DNA of 64,000 nucleotides from Aeromonas rivuli (lineage in GTDB: Bacteria > Pseudomonadota > Gammaproteobacteria > Enterobacterales > Aeromonadaceae), in contig NZ_CDBJ01000007.1 of assembly GCF_000820045.1 (NCBI RefSeq), positions 1 through 64,000 of the forward strand, written 5' to 3'. How positions within the stretch are numbered: position 1 is the stretch's first letter; each line of letters opens with the position of its first letter. Below, in pieces: positions 52,165-61,226 of this stretch. The translations under genes and the position numbers were made by a program. A model generated the notes under the pieces. The model searched no databases and was not told where the DNA came from. It worked only from the letters and a program-made list of their open reading frames with translations.

Positions 52165-54389
52165 GAGGAAGCAAACGGGGATTGCTGCTGCTGATCGCGC
52201 TGCTGATCGGTACCTTCTTCGCCCTGGGGCTGGGCCAATATCTGACCCTGGACGCCCTGCAAGCCCGCCAGGCGGCGCTTGCAGCCTGGGTGGACACTCA
52301 CTTTTGGCAGGCCAGCGCCCTCTTCTTCATCGTCTACGTGCTCAGCACCGCCCTCTCCCTGCCGGGGGCCAGCCTGCTGACCCTGCTGGGCAGCGCCATC
52401 TTCGGGATCGGTTGGGGGCTGCTGCTCGTCTCCTTCGCCAGCACCCTGGGCGCCAGCCTGGCCTTTCTCAGCGCCCGCTTCCTGCTGCGCGACTGGGTGA
52501 GTGCCCGCTTCGGGGACAAGTTGGCGGCCATCGATGGGGGCATCACCAAGGATGGCCCCTTCTATCTGCTCAGTCTGCGCCTCATCCCCGTCTTTCCCTT
52601 CTTCCTCATCAACTTGTTGATGGGGCTGACCGCCCTGCCGCTGCGCACCTTCTACTGGGTCAGCCAGCTCGGCATGTTGCCCGGCACCTTCGTCTATGTG
52701 CTGGCGGGCAGCCAGCTGGCCCAGCTCACCAGTACCGGCAATGTCCTCTCCCCCGGTCTCATCACGGCGCTCTGCCTGCTTGGCCTGCTGCCCTGGCTGG
52801 CGAGGGCCGGTCAGCACCAGCTCGCCCTGCGCCGCCGCCTCGCCCGCTTCCCGCGACCAGCCCACTTCGATTACAACCTGCTGGTGATAGGGGCCGGGGC
52901 CGGCGGCCTGGTCACCAGCTACATTGCCGCCGCCGTCAAGGCCCGGGTGGCCCTCATCGAGAAGCACAAGATGGGCGGCGACTGCCTCAATACTGGCTGT
53001 GTGCCCTCCAAGGCGCTGATCCGCAGCGCCCGCTTCGCCGTTGAGCAGCGCCGGGCCGCCGAGCTTGGCTTCGCCCCGCAAACCGCCCGCGCCGACTTCG
53101 AGGCCGTGATGACCAGGGTCGCCCAGGTGGTACGCGAGGTGGAACCCCATGATTCGGTGGCACGCTATGAGGCATTGGGGGTCGAGTGTATCCAGGGCGA
53201 GGCACGCCTCCTCTCTCCCTGGGAGCTGGAAGTCAATGGCCAGCGCCTCTCCAGCCGCCACATCGTCATCGCCACCGGCGCCAGGCCCCTGGTACCGCCT
53301 ATCCCGGGGCTGACTGAGGTCAACTATCTCACCTCGGACAACCTCTGGCAGCTGCGCGAGCCCCCCCGTCACCTGCTGGTGCTCGGCGGGGGGCCCATCG
53401 GCTGCGAGCTGGCCCAGAGTTTTGCCCAACTCGGCATCAAGGTCTCTCTGATCGAGCTGGCAGATCAACTCCTGCCCCGGGAAGAGCGCGAGGTGGCCGA
53501 GCTGTTGCAAGCCCAGATGAAGGAGGATGGGGTCGAACTCTTGATTGGCTGGCGCGCCGAACGGGTCGAGTCCCTGGCCCAGGGCCAGATCCGCCTGCAC
53601 CTGCGCCGGGGGGATCAGCACCTGGAGGTTGAGGGAGATCAACTGCTGCTGGCCCTGGGCCGGGTGGCCAATGTCACCGGCTTTGGCCTGGAGGAGCTGG
53701 GGGTCGAGCTGACCCCGCGCGGCACCATAGCCGTGGACGCGTTCCTCGCCACCAACTACCCCAGCATCTCGGCGGTGGGCGATGTGGCCGGCCCCTACCA
53801 GTTCACCCATTTCGCCGCGCATCAAGCCTGGTACGCCGCTGTCAACGCCCTCTTTGGCCAGTTCAAGCGCTTCAAGGCGGACTATCGCGTCATCCCGGCT
53901 GCCACCTACACCAGCCCGGAGGTGGCCCGGGTCGGCCTCAACCGCAAGGAGGCGCAAGAGCAGGGAATTGCCTTTGAAAGCAGCCGCTTCGAGCTCAAGG
54001 AGCTGGACAGGGCCATCGCCGATGGCGAGACCCAGGGCTTCATCGAGGTGCTGACCGTCCCTGGCAAAGACAAGATCCTCGGCGCCACCATCGTCGGCCC
54101 CCACGCAGGCGAACGCATCGCCGAATTCACCCTGGCCATGAGACACAAGCTGGGCCTTGGCAAGGTGCTCGGCACCATACACGCCTATCCCACCCTGATG
54201 GAGGGCAACAAGTATGTGGCTGGCCAGTGGAAGCAGGCCCACAAACCCGAGGCGCTGCTGCCCTGGCTGGCCCGCTACCACCACTGGCGCCGCCGTGGCA
54301 AACTCGATGCCAGGCAACATCCGTTGCAGACAGGCCCGGCTCCCCTGCGGGATCCGGCCCAACCCTCCACTCACCACAAGGAGCCATGA
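52161..54389 (+). CDS. Fusion of TVP38/TMEM64 membrane domain with mercuric-reductase-like flavoprotein
   Basis: 742 residues. Residues 1-225 are a TVP38/TMEM64 (VTT) domain with LRLIPVFPFFLINLLMGLTA. From about 235 is a class I pyridine nucleotide-disulfide oxidoreductase: FAD motif LLVIGAGAGGL, redox pair GGDCLNTGCVPSKAL, NAD(P) motif VLGGGPIGCELAQSF, second FAD motif ISAVGDVAG, and the C-terminal HAYPTLMEGN catalytic His-Glu. All active residues are intact. Hence a membrane-tethered disulfide or metal-type reductase is predicted; substrate unknown. In E. coli, separate TVP38 genes ydjX and ydjZ sit upstream of ynjA. It overlaps both neighbours. Confidence 0.92.
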   Translation: MRGSKRGLLLLIALLIGTFFALGLGQYLTLDALQARQAALAAWVDTHFWQASALFFIVYVLSTALSLPGASLLTLLGSAIFGIGWGLLLVSFASTLGASLAFLSARFLLRDWVSARFGDKLAAIDGGITKDGPFYLLSLRLIPVFPFFLINLLMGLTALPLRTFYWVSQLGMLPGTFVYVLAGSQLAQLTSTGNVLSPGLITALCLLGLLPWLARAGQHQLALRRRLARFPRPAHFDYNLLVIGAGAGGLVTSYIAAAVKARVALIEKHKMGGDCLNTGCVPSKALIRSARFAVEQRRAAELGFAPQTARADFEAVMTRVAQVVREVEPHDSVARYEALGVECIQGEARLLSPWELEVNGQRLSSRHIVIATGARPLVPPIPGLTEVNYLTSDNLWQLREPPRHLLVLGGGPIGCELAQSFAQLGIKVSLIELADQLLPREEREVAELLQAQMKEDGVELLIGWRAERVESLAQGQIRLHLRRGDQHLEVEGDQLLLALGRVANVTGFGLEELGVELTPRGTIAVDAFLATNYPSISAVGDVAGPYQFTHFAAHQAWYAAVNALFGQFKRFKADYRVIPAATYTSPEVARVGLNRKEAQEQGIAFESSRFELKELDRAIADGETQGFIEVLTVPGKDKILGATIVGPHAGERIAEFTLAMRHKLGLGKVLGTIHAYPTLMEGNKYVAGQWKQAHKPEALLPWLARYHHWRRRGKLDARQHPLQTGPAPLRDPAQPSTHHKEP

Positions 54390-55549
54390 TGACCTCTGGC
54401 ACGCTGCGTTACGCCCTGGCCGCGTTGGCCCTGAACTGGGGGTGGCAGGCCCAGGCCTCTGCCGAGCCCGACTGGCAACAGACCCTGGCCGAGGCCCGTG
54501 GACAGACCGTCTACTTCAATGCCTGGGGCGGCAGCCCGGAGATCAACAGCTACCTCGCCTGGGCGGCCAAGGAGCTGGAGCGCGACTACCGGCTCACCCT
54601 GGTGCAGGTGAAAGTCGATGACATCGCGCCCAGCGTCAGTCAGCTGCTCGCGGGCAAGCAGGCAGGCAAGACCCAAGGCGGCCCTATCGACCTGCTCTGG
54701 GTCAATGGCGAGAACTTCAAGGCCCTGAAAGACAACGGCCTGCTCGGCGCCCCCTTCAGTCAGGAGCTGCCGAATATGGCGCTGGTCGACGCCAGTTTGC
54801 CGGTCGATGAAGACTTTACTGTGCCCGTCGAAGGGTTGGAAGTGCCCTGGGGGCTGGGCCAGCTCAACCTCATGGTCGACACCGACCAGGTGCCTGAACC
54901 GCCGCGCTCGGCCGCGTCGCTGCTTGCCTGGGCCAAGGCCAATCCGGGCCGGTTCAGCTACCCCAAGCCGCCCCAGTTCCACGGCGCCAGCTTCCTCAAA
55001 CAGATGTTGCTGGAGCTGGCGCCCGATCCGGCGCCCCTCTATCGCCCGGCGACCGAAGGAGAATTCGCCCCCATTGCGGCGCCGCTCTGGCACTTCCTCG
55101 ATGCCCTGCATCCCAACCTGTGGCGTCAGGGGAAGGCCTTCCCGGCCAGCGCCGCCGAGACCAAACAGCTGCTCGATGATGGCGAGCTGGCCATGGCCAT
55201 CAGCTTCAATCCCCAGGAGGCTCTGAGCTCGGTGGAGACGGGCACCCTGCCTCCCGCTGTCAGGGCGGTCGCCATGGCGAAGGGGGCTCTGACCAACAGC
55301 CACTTCCTGGCCATTCCCTTCAACGCCAAGGCCCGGGCCGGGGCCAAGGTGGTGGCCAACTTCCTGCTCAGCCCCGCCGCCCAGGCGCGCAAGGCCGACC
55401 CCGCCATCTGGGGTGACCCCAGCGTGCTGCGCCAGGATGCCCTGCCCGCCAATGCCGTGCCCGCCTTGCGCTTCAAGGCGGTGGCCGAACCCCATCCGAG
55501 CTGGCAGCTGATGCTGGAGAGTGCCTGGACCGAGCGCTACGGGCACTGA
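54386..55549 (+). CDS. ynjB: ABC transporter substrate-binding protein YnjB
   Basis: 387 residues, with a signal peptide (YALAALALNWGWQAQASA) and a type 2 periplasmic binding domain (TVYFNAWGGSPEINSYLAWA, PIDLLWVNGENFKAL, PWGLGQLNLMVD). It resembles E. coli YnjB. AAGGAG precedes the double ATG, which overlaps the previous stop. Substrate not known. Confidence 0.93.
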   Translation: MMTSGTLRYALAALALNWGWQAQASAEPDWQQTLAEARGQTVYFNAWGGSPEINSYLAWAAKELERDYRLTLVQVKVDDIAPSVSQLLAGKQAGKTQGGPIDLLWVNGENFKALKDNGLLGAPFSQELPNMALVDASLPVDEDFTVPVEGLEVPWGLGQLNLMVDTDQVPEPPRSAASLLAWAKANPGRFSYPKPPQFHGASFLKQMLLELAPDPAPLYRPATEGEFAPIAAPLWHFLDALHPNLWRQGKAFPASAAETKQLLDDGELAMAISFNPQEALSSVETGTLPPAVRAVAMAKGALTNSHFLAIPFNAKARAGAKVVANFLLSPAAQARKADPAIWGDPSVLRQDALPANAVPALRFKAVAEPHPSWQLMLESAWTERYGH

Positions 55550-55550
55550 G

Positions 55551-57176
55551 ATGCGACACCTGATCCTGCCGCTGACGGCGGCCCTGCTCTGGCTCCCTCT
55601 GATCGCGGGTCTGCTTGTCCTGCTTGTTCAAGCCAGGGATCCCGAACCCTGGCTGCGGCTCTGGGCCCAGCCTGGTCTGGGGGAGTCCGTCTGGCTCAGC
55701 CTCTGGATAGCCTCAGCCTCCAGCCTGCTCAGCCTGCTGCTGGTCGCCCTCTTGCTGGCCCACAGTGAAAATCGCAGCTTCGCCCTGCTGCGCCGCCTGC
55801 TCGCCCCCCTGCTGGCCATGCCCCATGTGGCCTTTGCCATCGGCTTTGGTTTTCTTATCGCCCCGTCTGGCTGGTTGTTGCGACTGGTCTCCCCCGGACT
55901 CACCGGGCTGAGCCTGCCACCGGACTGGCAGACACTGCATGATCCCTGGGGTCTGGGTCTCATCGCCATGCTGGTTCTGAAAGAGACCCCCTTCCTGCTG
56001 CTGATGGCGCTCGGTGCCCTGGAGCCTCGTCTGCTTGCCCGCCAACAGTGGCTGGGGCAGAGCCTGGGGTTTCGCCCGGCCCAGATCTGGTGGCGCTTGA
56101 TCCTGCCAAGCCTCTGGCCCAGTCTGCGTCTGCCGCTCTATGCGGTGGCAGCCTATGGTCTGGCAGTGGTCGATCTTGGATTGCTGCTCGGCCCCACTCA
56201 ACCGGCGCCCCTGGCGGTGCGACTCTGGCGCTGGTATCAGGACGCCGATCTGGGCTGGCGCGCCCTGGCCAACAATGGCGCCTTGCTGCTGTTTGGCCTC
56301 AACCTGCTGCTGCTCGGCGCCTTGCGCGCCCTCGAGGGGTTGCATCTGCACGGGGGCAAGGGCTGGATGCTCAATGGCCAGCGCCAACGCGCCGCTGCCC
56401 GGCTTGCCCCGGCCCTGGGCGCCACCCTGACCGCCCTGCTGCTGACACTCAACCTGCTGGTGCTGGCCGCCCTGCTCCTCTGGTCATTCACCCGCCGCTG
56501 GTCCTTCCCCGCCCCCTGGCCCAGCCAGTGGAGCGGGCACCATTGGCAACAGGCGATCGGTGATATCGCCCAGCCCCTGGCTCACAGCGCCTGGCTTGCC
56601 TTGTCGACCGCCATCGTGGCCCTCATCCTGGTGGTGTTTGCCCTGGAGGCCCAGCGCGGGCGCAGGCCCTGGCCACTCTGGCTGGTCTGCCTGCCGCTGC
56701 TGCTGCCCCAGGCCAGCCTGTTGCTGGGTGCCCGCCTTGGCGCCGACTGGCTCGGTCTGCCGGTCGGCAGCGCCCTGGTATTCTGGAGTCAGCTGCTGTT
56801 TGTCTATCCCTATCTCTATCTCTGTCTGTATGGGCCCTACCGTCAATTTGACGATCGTCTGGCCCAGGCGGCCGCCACCCTGGGGGCCAACCCCTGGCAA
56901 GTCTGGTTGCGGGTCAAGGGCCCGCTGTTACTGCGCCCCCTGGCCTTTGCCTGCGCCGTGGGCGCCGCCGTCAGCCTGGCGCAATATCTGCCGACCCTGC
57001 TGTTTGGCGCCGGGCGCATCACCACCATCACCACCGACGCCGTGGCCATCGGCTCTGGCCTCAACCGCCGCCTCGCCAGCCTCTATGGTTTGTTGCAATT
57101 GACATTGCCGCTGCTGATCTACGCCCTGGCGCTGCGTCTGCCGCGCAGGTCCAACCCGATGGAGACCACCCCATGA
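55551..57176 (+). CDS. ynjC: ABC transporter permease YnjC
   Basis: 541 residues, about 12 membrane segments in two fused permease halves, each with an EAA loop (WLGQSLGFRPAQIWWRLILP near 175 and AAATLGANPWQVWLRVKGPL near 440). One subunit thus makes the whole channel, as in E. coli YnjC. The start codon immediately follows the ynjB stop, and its end overlaps ynjD by 4 bp. Confidence 0.94.
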   Translation: MRHLILPLTAALLWLPLIAGLLVLLVQARDPEPWLRLWAQPGLGESVWLSLWIASASSLLSLLLVALLLAHSENRSFALLRRLLAPLLAMPHVAFAIGFGFLIAPSGWLLRLVSPGLTGLSLPPDWQTLHDPWGLGLIAMLVLKETPFLLLMALGALEPRLLARQQWLGQSLGFRPAQIWWRLILPSLWPSLRLPLYAVAAYGLAVVDLGLLLGPTQPAPLAVRLWRWYQDADLGWRALANNGALLLFGLNLLLLGALRALEGLHLHGGKGWMLNGQRQRAAARLAPALGATLTALLLTLNLLVLAALLLWSFTRRWSFPAPWPSQWSGHHWQQAIGDIAQPLAHSAWLALSTAIVALILVVFALEAQRGRRPWPLWLVCLPLLLPQASLLLGARLGADWLGLPVGSALVFWSQLLFVYPYLYLCLYGPYRQFDDRLAQAAATLGANPWQVWLRVKGPLLLRPLAFACAVGAAVSLAQYLPTLLFGAGRITTITTDAVAIGSGLNRRLASLYGLLQLTLPLLIYALALRLPRRSNPMETTP

Positions 57177-57853
57177 CTCAACCCCTGCACCTGGGCCCCC
57201 TGACTCTGACCCTGGGCCAGCAGACGCTGCTGCAACTGCCCGGGCGCCGCGTAGCCCCCGGGGAGGTATTGACCCTGATGGGGCCAAGCGGCTGCGGCAA
57301 GAGTTCACTGCTGGCTGGCCTGGCCGGGGTGTTGCCCCGGGGAGGCCCCCTGCAGCTTGCCGGGGAGATATGGCTCGGGGATCGCCTCCTCAGCGCGCTG
57401 CCCGCCTATCGACGCCGCATCGGCATGTTGTTCCAGGACGATCTGCTGTTTGCGCACCTGAGCGTCGTGGAGAACCTGATGTTTGGCATGCCCGCCGAGA
57501 TAGCAGGGGGGGCGCGGCGTGAGCAAGCCCAGCAGGCGCTGGCCCGGGTCGGGTTGGCAGAGCTGGCCGACCGTCACACTGGTGCCCTCTCCGGCGGCCA
57601 GAAGGCCCGGGTCAGCCTGCTGCGCACCCTGCTCGCCGAGCCGGATGCCATCTTGCTGGATGAGCCTTTCGCACGCCTCGACAAGCCGCTACGGGCCGCG
57701 TTTCGCGCCCTGGTATTCGAGGAGATAGCCAACCGCGCCATGCCGGCCATTCTGGTCAGCCACGATGAGGAAGATGCCCCCGCCGCCATCCTGGATCTGG
57801 CCTCAATGAGGCAACCAGCCCCCCATCTGCCAGAGGAAAGATCCCTTGTTTGA
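57173..57853 (+). CDS. ynjD: ABC transporter ATP-binding protein YnjD
   Basis: 226 residues. Walker [10 protein letters not shown], signature LSGGQKARV, Walker B AILLDEPFARLD, H-loop LVSHDEED. It powers YnjBC. It overlaps ynjF by 8 bp; no ynjE (sulfurtransferase), which lies between these genes in E. coli, is present. Confidence 0.95.
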   Translation: MTQPLHLGPLTLTLGQQTLLQLPGRRVAPGEVLTLMGPSGCGKSSLLAGLAGVLPRGGPLQLAGEIWLGDRLLSALPAYRRRIGMLFQDDLLFAHLSVVENLMFGMPAEIAGGARREQAQQALARVGLAELADRHTGALSGGQKARVSLLRTLLAEPDAILLDEPFARLDKPLRAAFRALVFEEIANRAMPAILVSHDEEDAPAAILDLASMRQPAPHLPEERSLV

Positions 57854-58451
57854 CCGCCACGCCATCGTGCTGATCCGCCGTCCGCTCAGCCTGCTCGCCC
57901 GCCCCCTGGCCCGCCTGGGCATCAGCGCCAACCAGGTCAGCATCACCGGCTTTCTCATCGGCATGCTGAGCCTGCCCCTGCTCGCCGTCGGCCAGTTCGA
58001 ACTGGCCCTCGTCTGCATCTTGCTCAATCGCATCATGGACGGGCTCGATGGTGCCATCGCCCGGATATGCGGCATCACCGACTGCGGGGGCTTTCTCGAC
58101 ATCACCCTCGACTTTATTTTCTATGCCGCCGTGGTGCTGGGGTTTGCCCTGGCGACCCCGGCCAATGCCCTGCCCGCCGCCACCCTGCTGTTCGCCTTCA
58201 TGGGCACCGGCTCCAGCTTTCTGGCCTTTGCCATCATGGCGGGCAAACGCGGCATCGAAAATCCCGTTTACCATCACAAGTCGCTCTACTACCTGGGAGG
58301 CCTGACCGAGGGGAGCGAGACCATCGCCCTGTTCGTGCTCATGTGCCTGTTCCCTCACTGGTTTGCTCTCCTGGCCTACTGCTTTGCCACCCTCTGCCTC
58401 ATTACGGTGGCGACCCGGATCTGGAGTGGCTACCACAGCCTCAAATCCTGA
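57846..58451 (+). CDS. ynjF: CDP-alcohol phosphatidyltransferase YnjF
   Basis: 201 residues with about six membrane segments and the complete family motif DG-x2-AR-x8-G-x3-D-x3-D in DGAIARICGITDCGGFLD followed by ITLD. It should transfer a phosphatidyl-type group to an alcohol at the membrane. Start is a TTG at 57846 with GAGGAAAG upstream, inside the ynjD end. Its link to the transporter is unexplained in E. coli too. Confidence 0.92.
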   Translation: MFDRHAIVLIRRPLSLLARPLARLGISANQVSITGFLIGMLSLPLLAVGQFELALVCILLNRIMDGLDGAIARICGITDCGGFLDITLDFIFYAAVVLGFALATPANALPAATLLFAFMGTGSSFLAFAIMAGKRGIENPVYHHKSLYYLGGLTEGSETIALFVLMCLFPHWFALLAYCFATLCLITVATRIWSGYHSLKS

Positions 58452-58544
58452 ACCCTGGCTTCTGCCCCTATGATGGGACGCTTGCGCATCGCCATGGATC
58501 CACTACCATGGCGACATCCTGTTTTCTGTGCTGTTGGAAGCCTT

Positions 58545-59624
58545 ATGCATCGTTTCATACCCCTCGCCGTTCTCTTTCCCCTGCTCATCGGCTGCAGCAG
58601 CGCTGCCAACGAGCCTGTCGCCGTGCCCAAGGTACAGACAAACAGCAGCTTCCTGCTCACGCCGCCCCCCAAGCAACCATCATCCGGGGTACTGGCGGGG
58701 GACTTTGCCAACAACCCCGCGGTCAATAGCTTCATTGCCATGATGGTCAGCAAGCACGGCTTCGATCGCGCCGAGCTGCACAACACCCTCTCCCAGGCCT
58801 CTCGCGAGCAGTGGATCATCAACCTGATGGATCGCCAGGCCCCGGTAGCAACGGGTCCAAGCGGTCCCAACGGTGCCTGGAATCGCTACCGCGCCAAGTT
58901 CATCACCCAGGACAATGTGCAAAATGGTGTCAACTTCTGGCGCGACTACGAGACCGAGCTCAATCGTGCCTCTGCCCAGTACGGCGTGCCCCCCGAGATC
59001 ATCGTCGGCATCATAGGGGTCGAGACCCGCTGGGGCCGGGTGATGGGCAAGACCCCGATCCTGGATGCCCTGGCCACCCTGGCCTTTGACTATCCCCGCC
59101 GCGCCACCTTCTTCCGCGGCGAGCTGGAGCAGTTCCTGATCATGGCCCGCAACGAAGGCATCAATCCGAGCGAGCCGACCGGCTCCTACGCTGGCGCCAT
59201 GGGGTATGGTCAATTCATGCCGTCGAGTTTCCACGGCTATGCGGTGGACTTTGACGGCAACGGCCACACCAACCTCTGGGATCCGGTGGATGCCATCGGC
59301 AGCGTGGCCCACTACTTCCAGGCCCACGGCTGGCGCAAGGGCGATCAGGTGGCAGTCAGAGCCCAGGGCCAGGCGCCCGGGTTCGAAACCGGCTTCCAGA
59401 CGAGCTATAGCCTGGACACCCTGCGCCGGGCCGGCCTCTCCCCCATAGCGCCACTCGGCGCTCACAGCAAGGCCAGCCTGCTGCGACTGGATGTCGGTAA
59501 CAGCTACCAGTACTGGTACGGTCTGCCGAACTTCTACGCCATCACCCGCTACAACCACAGCACCCACTACGCCATGGCGGTCTGGCAACTGGGTCTGGCG
59601 GTCAAGGCCGCCCGCGGCTACTGA
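58545..59624 (+). CDS. mltB: Membrane-bound lytic murein transglycosylase B
   Basis: 359 residues from the ATG at 58545 (GGAAG ribosome site). Lipobox LLIGC, then the MltB catalytic domain with Glu in IIGVETRWGRVMGKTPILDA, and PTGSYAGAMGYGQFMPSSFH. It cleaves peptidoglycan from the inner face of the outer membrane. It is the third lytic transglycosylase in this window, with mltD and slt. It is 93 bp after ynjF and may have its own promoter. Confidence 0.95.
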   Translation: MHRFIPLAVLFPLLIGCSSAANEPVAVPKVQTNSSFLLTPPPKQPSSGVLAGDFANNPAVNSFIAMMVSKHGFDRAELHNTLSQASREQWIINLMDRQAPVATGPSGPNGAWNRYRAKFITQDNVQNGVNFWRDYETELNRASAQYGVPPEIIVGIIGVETRWGRVMGKTPILDALATLAFDYPRRATFFRGELEQFLIMARNEGINPSEPTGSYAGAMGYGQFMPSSFHGYAVDFDGNGHTNLWDPVDAIGSVAHYFQAHGWRKGDQVAVRAQGQAPGFETGFQTSYSLDTLRRAGLSPIAPLGAHSKASLLRLDVGNSYQYWYGLPNFYAITRYNHSTHYAMAVWQLGLAVKAARGY

Positions 59625-59643
59625 GTCCGACTCAAAATGCAAA

Positions 59644-59670
59644 AAAAAGGCCCCGAAAGGGGCCTTTTTT
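59644..59670. terminator. Bidirectional terminator between mltB and the MarR-type gene
   Basis: AAAAAGGCCCC / GGGGCCTTTTT stem with a GAAA tetraloop; T run on both strands between convergent genes. Confidence 0.94.
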
Positions 59671-59682
59671 ATCTGTGTGTCA

Positions 59683-60165
59683 TCACTCGTTTTCCAGCAA
59701 CCAGCGTTTGAGCAGGGCCGCAAGCTGGGCCTGCTCCTCCTGATTGAGGGGGGCGAGCAGGCGCCGCTCGTTGGCCACATGGCGTTCGACCGCCTGATCA
59801 ACCAGCGCCAGACCCGCTTCGGTCAGGTTGACCAGCAGGCTGCGCCGATCATCAGGCGCCGCCTGACGCTCGATGAGCCCGCGCTGCTCCAGCTTGTCGA
59901 GTCTGGCCGTCATGGCCCCCGAGCTCAACATGGCAGACTGATAGAGCGCGGTCGGGGTGAGCGACTCGCCGGCCCGGCGCAGGGTCGCCAATATGTCGAA
60001 ATCGCTGCCGAGCAGGCCGCACTCCTTGAGCTCGTCGCTCACCTCCCGTCCGGCGATGGCCGCCATGCGCGCCACCCGACCCAGCACTCCCATGGGGCTG
60101 CAATCGAGATCGGGGCGCTGCCGTGCCCATTGAGCCAACAACTGGTCTACATGATCCTCTGCCAT
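59683..60165 (-). CDS. MarR-family transcriptional regulator
   Basis: About 160 residues from the ATG at 60165. The winged helix-turn-helix is clear (LTPTALYQSAMLSSGAMTAR, LDKLEQRGLIERQAAPDDRR with the wing DDRRS). Upstream in-frame codons are AT-rich and overlap the operator, so I exclude them. It is divergent from a DMT transporter gene, and the 96-bp gap holds two inverted repeats, so it probably represses itself and the transporter until a ligand binds. Confidence 0.9.
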   Translation of the reverse strand: MAEDHVDQLLAQWARQRPDLDCSPMGVLGRVARMAAIAGREVSDELKECGLLGSDFDILATLRRAGESLTPTALYQSAMLSSGAMTARLDKLEQRGLIERQAAPDDRRSLLVNLTEAGLALVDQAVERHVANERRLLAPLNQEEQAQLAALLKRWLLENE

Positions 60166-60177
60166 AGCGCTGCCACT

Positions 60178-60196
60178 TATCTTTATATCGAGATAC
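60178..60196. promoter_or_regulatory. Putative MarR-type operator 1
   Basis: Arms TATCTT / AGATAC (near-perfect) with a 7-bp AT-rich spacer, 13 bp before the MarR-type start codon. Its layout matches the second repeat 30 bp away. Confidence 0.6.
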
Positions 60197-60223
60197 TTGA
60201 TAATAAAACAAATCACCACTAAT

Positions 60224-60243
60224 GTATCTTCACTTAAAGATAC
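60224..60243. promoter_or_regulatory. Putative MarR-type operator 2
   Basis: Perfect 7-bp arms GTATCTT / AAGATAC with a 6-bp spacer, 19 bp before the transporter start codon. Shares the half-site TATCTT with operator 1. Confidence 0.65.
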
Positions 60244-60261
60244 TTATCGAAGAGATATGTC

Positions 60262-61146
60262 ATGCCCATCCTGATTGCCCTGCTCGCCCCCCTGCTGTGG
60301 GGCAGCACCTATGCCGTGGTCACCCTCTCCCTGACCGACTACTCCCCTTACTGGGTTGCGGTATGGCGAGCATTGCCCGCTGGCATCCTGCTGCTGTTGC
60401 TCCATCCCCGCTGGCCACCACTGCCCTGGGGCAAGCAGTTCCTGCTGGCGTTTTGCAACATCACCGCCTTCTTCGCCTTGCTGTTCGTGGCGGCCTTCCG
60501 CCTGCCGGGGGCGGTGGCGGGCACCCTGGGGGCGACCCTGCCGCTGATCCTGATGGGGCTGGCCTGGTTGCAAGATGGTCAACGCCCGACCTTGAAGTGG
60601 TTGCTGCTCGGACTGATGGGTCTCGCTGGGGTGTTGCTGCTGCTCAACCCTTCCGCCAGGCTGGATCCCATAGGAGTAGGTTGCGCCCTCTTGGCCACCC
60701 TGCTCATCGGCCAGTCGAGCCGCTGGATGCAGCGCTGGCCGGTGAGCGATCTGCTGGCGCTGACCGCCTGGCAACTGCTGCTCGGGGGGCTGATGCTGAT
60801 CCCGCTGGCATGGACTCTGGCAGGCCCCATGCCGATGCCGCAGCCATCCAGTGCGCCAGGGCTGGTCTGGTTGATCCTGTTCAACACCGCACTGGCCTAC
60901 TGGGCCTGGCTGTGGGGGCTCAAGCGCCACGGCCCCGAGGTGATGGGTATGCTGGCCCTCACCAATCCCATGGTGGCGGTCTCCCTCGGGGTGCTGATGG
61001 TGGGCGAGACCCTGGGTGGGCTTCAGTGGCTGGGCATTGGGGTGATACTGCTCTCCCTGCTGCTGATGAAACTGCCCCTGAGCAATCCGTTTAAGCGCCG
61101 TCGGCCCTCCGTCGCAGAGGGAGTAACCAGAACCGAGCCGCGATGA
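60262..61146 (+). CDS. EamA/DMT-superfamily transporter
   Basis: 294 residues, about ten membrane segments in two EamA repeats (LIALLAPLLWGSTYAVVTLS at the start, ALTNPMVAVSLGVLMVGETL in the second). Such proteins usually export amino acids, metabolites or drugs. Control by the divergent MarR-type gene suggests an inducible exporter. The substrate cannot be told from sequence. Confidence 0.9.
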   Translation: MPILIALLAPLLWGSTYAVVTLSLTDYSPYWVAVWRALPAGILLLLLHPRWPPLPWGKQFLLAFCNITAFFALLFVAAFRLPGAVAGTLGATLPLILMGLAWLQDGQRPTLKWLLLGLMGLAGVLLLLNPSARLDPIGVGCALLATLLIGQSSRWMQRWPVSDLLALTAWQLLLGGLMLIPLAWTLAGPMPMPQPSSAPGLVWLILFNTALAYWAWLWGLKRHGPEVMGMLALTNPMVAVSLGVLMVGETLGGLQWLGIGVILLSLLLMKLPLSNPFKRRRPSVAEGVTRTEPR

Positions 61147-61164
61147 GGCCCTGGCCATCAGCCA

Positions 61165-61198
61165 TAAAAAAAGAGGAGCCACAATGGCTCCTCTTTTT
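61165..61198. terminator. Bidirectional terminator between the DMT gene and pgm
   Basis: AAAAAGAGGAGCC / GGCTCCTCTTTTT stem with a 5-nt loop between convergent genes, A and T runs on both sides. Confidence 0.94.
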
Positions 61199-61226
61199 CG
61201 ATTGCTTGCAACGCTAGCGCACTGAC

